From contig NZ_FNOK01000066.1 of assembly GCF_900106995.1 (NCBI RefSeq), positions 1 through 50,555 of the forward strand: a DNA stretch of 50,555 nt, in the 5' to 3' direction. Source of the stretch: Saccharopolyspora shandongensis (GTDB lineage Bacteria; Actinomycetota; Actinomycetes; Mycobacteriales; Pseudonocardiaceae). The notes beneath the pieces were generated by a model that was not told where the DNA came from, made no database searches, and saw only the letters and a list, made by a program, of their open reading frames with translations. Shown one piece after another: positions 44,101 to 50,100 of this stretch (within the stretch, counting starts at the first letter, position 1; each line of letters starts with the position of its first letter). A program made the translations under genes and the position numbers.

Positions 44101-47100
44101 GCCGGATCCCCGCGCAGCGCGGCCAGCTCACGCAGCACGGCGTTCTCGTCGACGGAGTCCCGCGACAGCAGGTGATCCAACGTCCGCGCCCGGCGCTGCG
44201 GGCCCGGCACCATCACATCCGGACGCAGTCCCTGCGAAATCGCCACTTCCTCGGTCCGCCACAGGTTCCGTGGCAGGAACGCCCGCTGCTTGCCGGTCAT
44301 CAACCCGTCATCGGGTATGTAGGAGTTCTGCGGGCGGTGCGGCCGGCCCGTGGCGGTGTCAGTGGGCATTGGCGGATCGGCCCTGTTGAACACCAGCCGG
44401 TTATCGTCCTTCGGGCGCTCCTGGAGGTCGCCAACCTGGTCCCTGCGCAACCGCCGGATGAAATCGGGCTCCAGCCCCAGGTGGAGACCGACCCTGGCGG
44501 CGAGGCCATACCCGCTGGACCGAAGGCCCCAGACCCTCGGATCCTTGTCGGCAGACTGCCGGAGGTCAACGAGGAATTGCGACTCGGCCCGGTTGTCGCT
44601 GAACTCCAGCTTGACGAAGTACCGCGCGTCCGGGTGCATCCGCTCGGGCCGGAACAACTCCGTGACCCCGCTGATCGCGCGGTCCTTTAGCTCATCGACC
44701 TCCCGCTGAGCGTCCGCGAGCCGCTGCTTCGACTCGTCCGCCTTCGCCCGCAGCCACTGCGCCTCGTCTCGCAACGCGGCATCGTGAGGTTCGCGTGCCG
44801 CGTCCGTCTCCGCTTCTGCGGCCCACCGCTCGTCGGCACTCGCCTCCTCCCGCAGCGGACTCAGATACTCGTCCGTGTCCAGGTATGTCCGGACCGTGTA
44901 CTCCGGCAGCGACACACCGTCCGAGTTCTGCCGACGTCCGAGCGTGTAGGTCCCCGGATCGAAGTACTCATCGGGCAGACCGAGGTAGTGCCCGAGCTCG
45001 TGGGCGAACGTCGAGCCGGACGTGTACGGGTTCCAAATGAGCTGGTTGGTACCCGCGTTCGGGTCGGTGTGGAGAAAGATCGACCGATGAGCCTCCGCCG
45101 GGTCGTCAACGAACTCCAGCCGGAAGTGGAACTGGTCGCCGGAATGGGCCATCCGGTAGCCCCGGTTGAACCGCTCATCCACCGAATCGGCGGCGCGCCG
45201 CTTCAGGTCGTCAATCAGGCGCTGCCGCTGCACCAGCTCCATGTCAGCCTCGTGCGCCTTGTCCCGCTGCGCGTCGGCCCGCTGCCGAGCGGCATCGGCG
45301 TTGGCCTGCGCACGGGCAAGCACGGCGGCGTTACCCGGCGACGAATCCAGTCGCTGTTCGAGTCGTCGGACGGCGAGCTCCGCATTGTCGGCGGCGTGCT
45401 CTGCTTCCTCGGCAAGCTGCAGTTCACGCTCGGCCCTCTTCCAGAACGGCGCCAGGAACACGTCAGGGTTCAGGTGCGCCTTGAACGTGAACTCCTGCAC
45501 CCCACGACCCGGCGCCACCTCGAAGCGCCGCCAGTCGTAGCTGACGAAGCCCTTTCCAGTCACCAATTTGTCGGGACGGCTGGACATCCGGACATCTCTG
45601 GTCACGAGGTCCACCGAGCCATCCGGAATCGTATTCCGCAAGTGTTCCCACGCGCCGGGCTTCAGCGGGTTCGGCAGCGGGTCGAACCACGACGCCTGCC
45701 GCACCTGGGTGTGCTGCCAGGCGCGGTCTTCGACCCCGGGTTCCTTCCCACCGGCCCAGCGGGCGTTGTAGTAGGCGGCCTCTCGGGGGCCTGCCGCTTG
45801 CTCGGTTTCCCCGCTCCGCTCGGCGGTTTCCCCGGCGGTGGTCTCCGCCCGGTCGTCCGCCGGCCGCGACGAGCGGAACTCCTCATCCGGGTTCGGGTGG
45901 GTCCGCGCGGGCATCGTGTCCGGTTCCGACACACCGCCGACGGTCACCGCCTGCTTCGCCGCCCCACCGAAGCCAGCGCCCCCCTCGACCGGAGCCGCCA
46001 TCCCGGGAGGCACCGTCGCAGCCGTCAGAACCGGCCTCCCACCATCCGCTACGTCCGAACCCAACACCTGCTCGGATATCCCCGACAAACTCACGGCAGA
46101 AGACCCACCGGCAAACGAAGTCCCTCCCCCAAACAACACCTCAGCCCGCCGCTCCGCAGCCTTACGCTCCCGATGCGCATGCACCAACTTCTCGGCCTTC
46201 CGCATCTTCGGCAGCTGAAGGTCAATCCAGTCCAGGTCCGCCCGGGTCCAGCCCCCCTGCTCCGCCATCGCCCTCGCTTTCACGACCCCGGCACGCACAT
46301 CCGGACGGAAATCCGCCGGCAACGCCGCCAGATGCCCCTCCATACGCCCAACCAACCCCGCCAACTCAACAACCGCATCCGGCGCATCCCTCGGCAAACT
46401 CACACCAGAAGAACCACCACGCAATTCCGGACCCGACCGCCGAAGCAACTGCCCCTCAGCACCCAGTACCTCCGCGATCACACCCGGCGCCTCCTCCAGG
46501 CGCTGCCCGGCACGCCGCTCGGCCGTGCGGTTCATCGAGATGAGGTGGCTTTCGTCATCCCGAAACCAGAGATCGGCCTGAAAAAGATCTCTCGGGATTG
46601 GTGTCTCTGGATGCGGAGGCCAAGCGTGCGCGGGCGCGAGCAAGACGATAGCCCGACCTTGGGGAAACTCCTGCCCGTTGTCATATGTGCGCGACGGCCA
46701 GATTCTGCAGTCGTCGGTGTACTGCTGCTGTATCTGTTCGGCCGTACCGGTATAGTACGTAACGGGCTCGTCATGGGCGTTGACACCCATCTGACGGAGC
46801 CACTCCTCGATCGTCAGCGGATGCGCATCGTGATCGTCGCTGTTGGCACTGATGGCCCAGTCCAGCACCCAAAACCTCGGCCCGGAATTGGTATGCTCCG
46901 TGACCATCGGCGCGACGTGATAGTAATATTCCACTTTCGCGGGAATGCCCGGCGACGCACCTTCTGCATATGGGGAATAAAAGCTCAGCATGGGGTCGTC
47001 GCGGACAACGAAGATCTTCATCGGAGAGGCGCCCATTCGCACCAGGTCCATCACCCAGGCATGCGCTCGGAGCCAGCAGCCCTCTTCGGGGTGATCATAA

Positions 47101-50100
47101 CGCACAGGCGTCTTACCAAGGGAATAGTTTTCAAATGTGGTGCTCTTCAGCTTCCGGTGCCACTCGATTATCTGCTCCATCGAAGTGGGCTGCGAAATGA
47201 CGTCACCCAAGACGTTCCCGATCGCTTCGTGATAATCACTCCGCAGCTGGATCAAGTCTGTTCGCAAGTCCGAGCCGAACTGGGTATTGTAAGCCAATTG
47301 CACCGCCCAAATCTTGCGTAGCTCACGGTCCAGCACACTCATCAGGCGCATCGCGGCCTCGAAAGACTGCTTCCGCACCACAGGATCGGACGCCCCCAAT
47401 CCTGTGGACACGTGCCCACGAACCGCAGCCGCGTACTCGAACACATCCCGCCGGAGGTGCGGCGTGTAGCCGAGTCCCGGCGGCACCGAGGTAAATGGCG
47501 GCTCGGGGTCACCGGTGTCAAGGGAATCAGGCCGCATTCCCAACAACTGTGCCGCATACGCGGCATCCTCCCCGCCTAGGACATCGGCCAACACCGAATC
47601 CAGCTCCCGGCCGGTATGCTCCTGGAACTCCCGGTATAGTCCCTCGACTGCGACCCGCTTTCCCCGCACCGAGCGCAATGCATCCATTACCGAGTCGACA
47701 TCAATGTCCTTCTGCGACAACAGCGTGTCCAACGTTGAAGCCCGCCACTGCGCCACCGACCCGAAATCCTCCGGCCGGATGGCGGCAAGCGTCGGCGAAC
47801 CCGCGTCCGCCGCCCCCGGGCGGAAACCGTATGCGCGCGTGCTCTCTTCCAGCTGCGCCAGATGCCGCGGCAACAGCCGACCACCACGACTACCCGACCA
47901 CATAACGCTTTCGTCGCCATACACCCGGTTCCGGCGCGGTATCGCGATCCGCTGGTTCTTGGACACCGGCATGTCGTCCCGATGGAACACACCCCGGTCA
48001 TCGTACCCGGGCCAACGCTGTTGCGGGGTTTCATCCAGAATTCCCAGGTAAAGCCCCAAGATCCGGGCGAGCTCCGCATCGGAATCCATGAGGATGCTGC
48101 TGTCCTGGGAGATCCCCTGGTGCACATTTTCCGGATCGTCCGGGAACTCGACCCGCACATGGAACTGCTCGCCCGACGGAAACCGGTAACCCTGGTTGAA
48201 ATACCGACCAGCCGCGGCGCGTAACTTCTCAACGACCGTCGCGCGATCGATGAACCCCATAAGCGAGTCGGTTTCCAGGAAAAATTTGAGGGTGTACTCC
48301 TGAACCCAGCGCCCCTCCACCTTGATCCGCCGCACGTCGTATCGCACCAACTGCTCGGTTCCTACGATAGACCTTGGGGTGCTGTAACCCGCCACTTCCC
48401 GCAATTCGGACTGAACCGAGAAGTCCGGCTTAGCCGGCCGCAGTTTCTCCCACTGGTCACGTCGCAAGGGAACCGGCTCGGGATCGAACCACGAAGCGGT
48501 CTTCGCCCGACTACGCAGCCACGAAGGATCTGTTGATGGAATATCAAGCAGTGTCACAAAGTCGGCATAAAGCGCATTCATCAACTCCGCGATATCGCGA
48601 CCATCCGTCAGCAGTTCGGTCAGCACTAAGAGAATTGCGTCGTGCACGCCGTTATCCACCGTGCCCGGCTCCGCCTGCGGCATCGGATCCAGCATCGCCG
48701 TCGCCACTCCGTGGACGATCCTTACCGACGCCGGGTCAGCGGACGCCTCCCACTGCTCCACCCGATTCGCAGCCTCGCCGATCCGATACGCCCACAGCTT
48801 CATCGCGGTATCGGTCCGCTCAGCAAAGTCATTACGAAGCGCATTGATCAAGCCGTTGAATTCGGCACGGCGCGAGATCTCCAGCCTCACCGCACGGGTG
48901 ATCGAATCCCACAGACGCTCTTGCTCGTCGACCGACGGCCCCCGACCGGCAACCCCCTCCGGACGCTCACCCATCCACCGCTGCACGGCCGCCGCCGCCC
49001 GCAATCCAACTTGATCACCGAACTCCCCATTGGCGGCCAAATAGCCGGCCCACCGAGCCTCAAAATCATCCACCGTGCGAGACGGCACGGTCCGCTCGAC
49101 GGCTGCACCTTCGTCCTGCGGTCTGTCCGTCACGGAGGCAGCGACAGCATCCTCCGCCGAGACAACACCACCGTCAGGCCTTCGGCTCGCAGACGGCACC
49201 TCGTCGTCGCCCCTCAACCTGGAAAGCCGATCCCGCTCACCGAAGGGCACCTGGGTGGAATTCGCGTCGGAGGGCTGTGCTGGTCCAGCCCCACCGGGGA
49301 GCCTGGATTGGATGCTCCACACCTCCCGCAAGGTGCCGGTGATGATGCTGAGGTCGCGGGCATACTCCATGAGCTCCCAGTTACGGCGCTCCCTCCTAGC
49401 TCCCTCGGCGGCCTCCTCGACCCATTCCGCTTCGTAGGCCACCAAACGGCTCAACGCCACAAAAACCGGACTATCGTTCCTGTTTCCCTCATCGCTAAGC
49501 CTGTTGACCTGGCGGAGCAGCTTCTGCGCACGCCGCGCTCCCACCACGGTCTCCGACGGCATCCCCGGCGGATACGGAACAATGTCCGCCGCCTCCACGA
49601 TGCCCTCCAGCGACTTCAACTCCCCCATCCGACGACTCCGCGCCCGCACTCCCGCAGATGACGTCAGACCCTCCCCCGCCGCCGGCGAAGACAGATCCCC
49701 TTCGCGAACCGGTCGCAACCCTGCCGGCAGCGGGGGCGCCGGTTCGATCGCGTCGACATCCACCGGCCGCCCCGTACCAGGGGCCTTGCCGGGTGTCATG
49801 GGATCGCCGGATTCGAGGTGGATCTCCCGCACCCGGCCCGCACCGTCGCGCTCGACCTCTGCGGGGGAGGTCCTATCGGTCCAGTCGGACCCATCGGAGA
49901 GAGCCGAGACGATCGAAGCCGCATCGGACTCCTCAGCGAGTAGAGCCCGCTCGCCGGAGTCATCCCGGTCGTCGGGATCGTTCGAGCGCGTCTTCTCGTC
50001 AACGACCTCCGCCGCAGCCTTCTCCTCGAGGTTCTCCGGCGCGGTTTTCTCGCCGCGGGTCGCCGGCAGACCCTTCCCACTCCAGCGAGCAAACCAGTCC

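Noticed and set aside
44784..47321. 845-codon open frame on the plus strand
   Set aside because: It lies wholly antisense to the giant gene, is Arg/Val/Pro-rich without any domain, and arises from the GC bias of third positions; the minus strand carries clear domains here.
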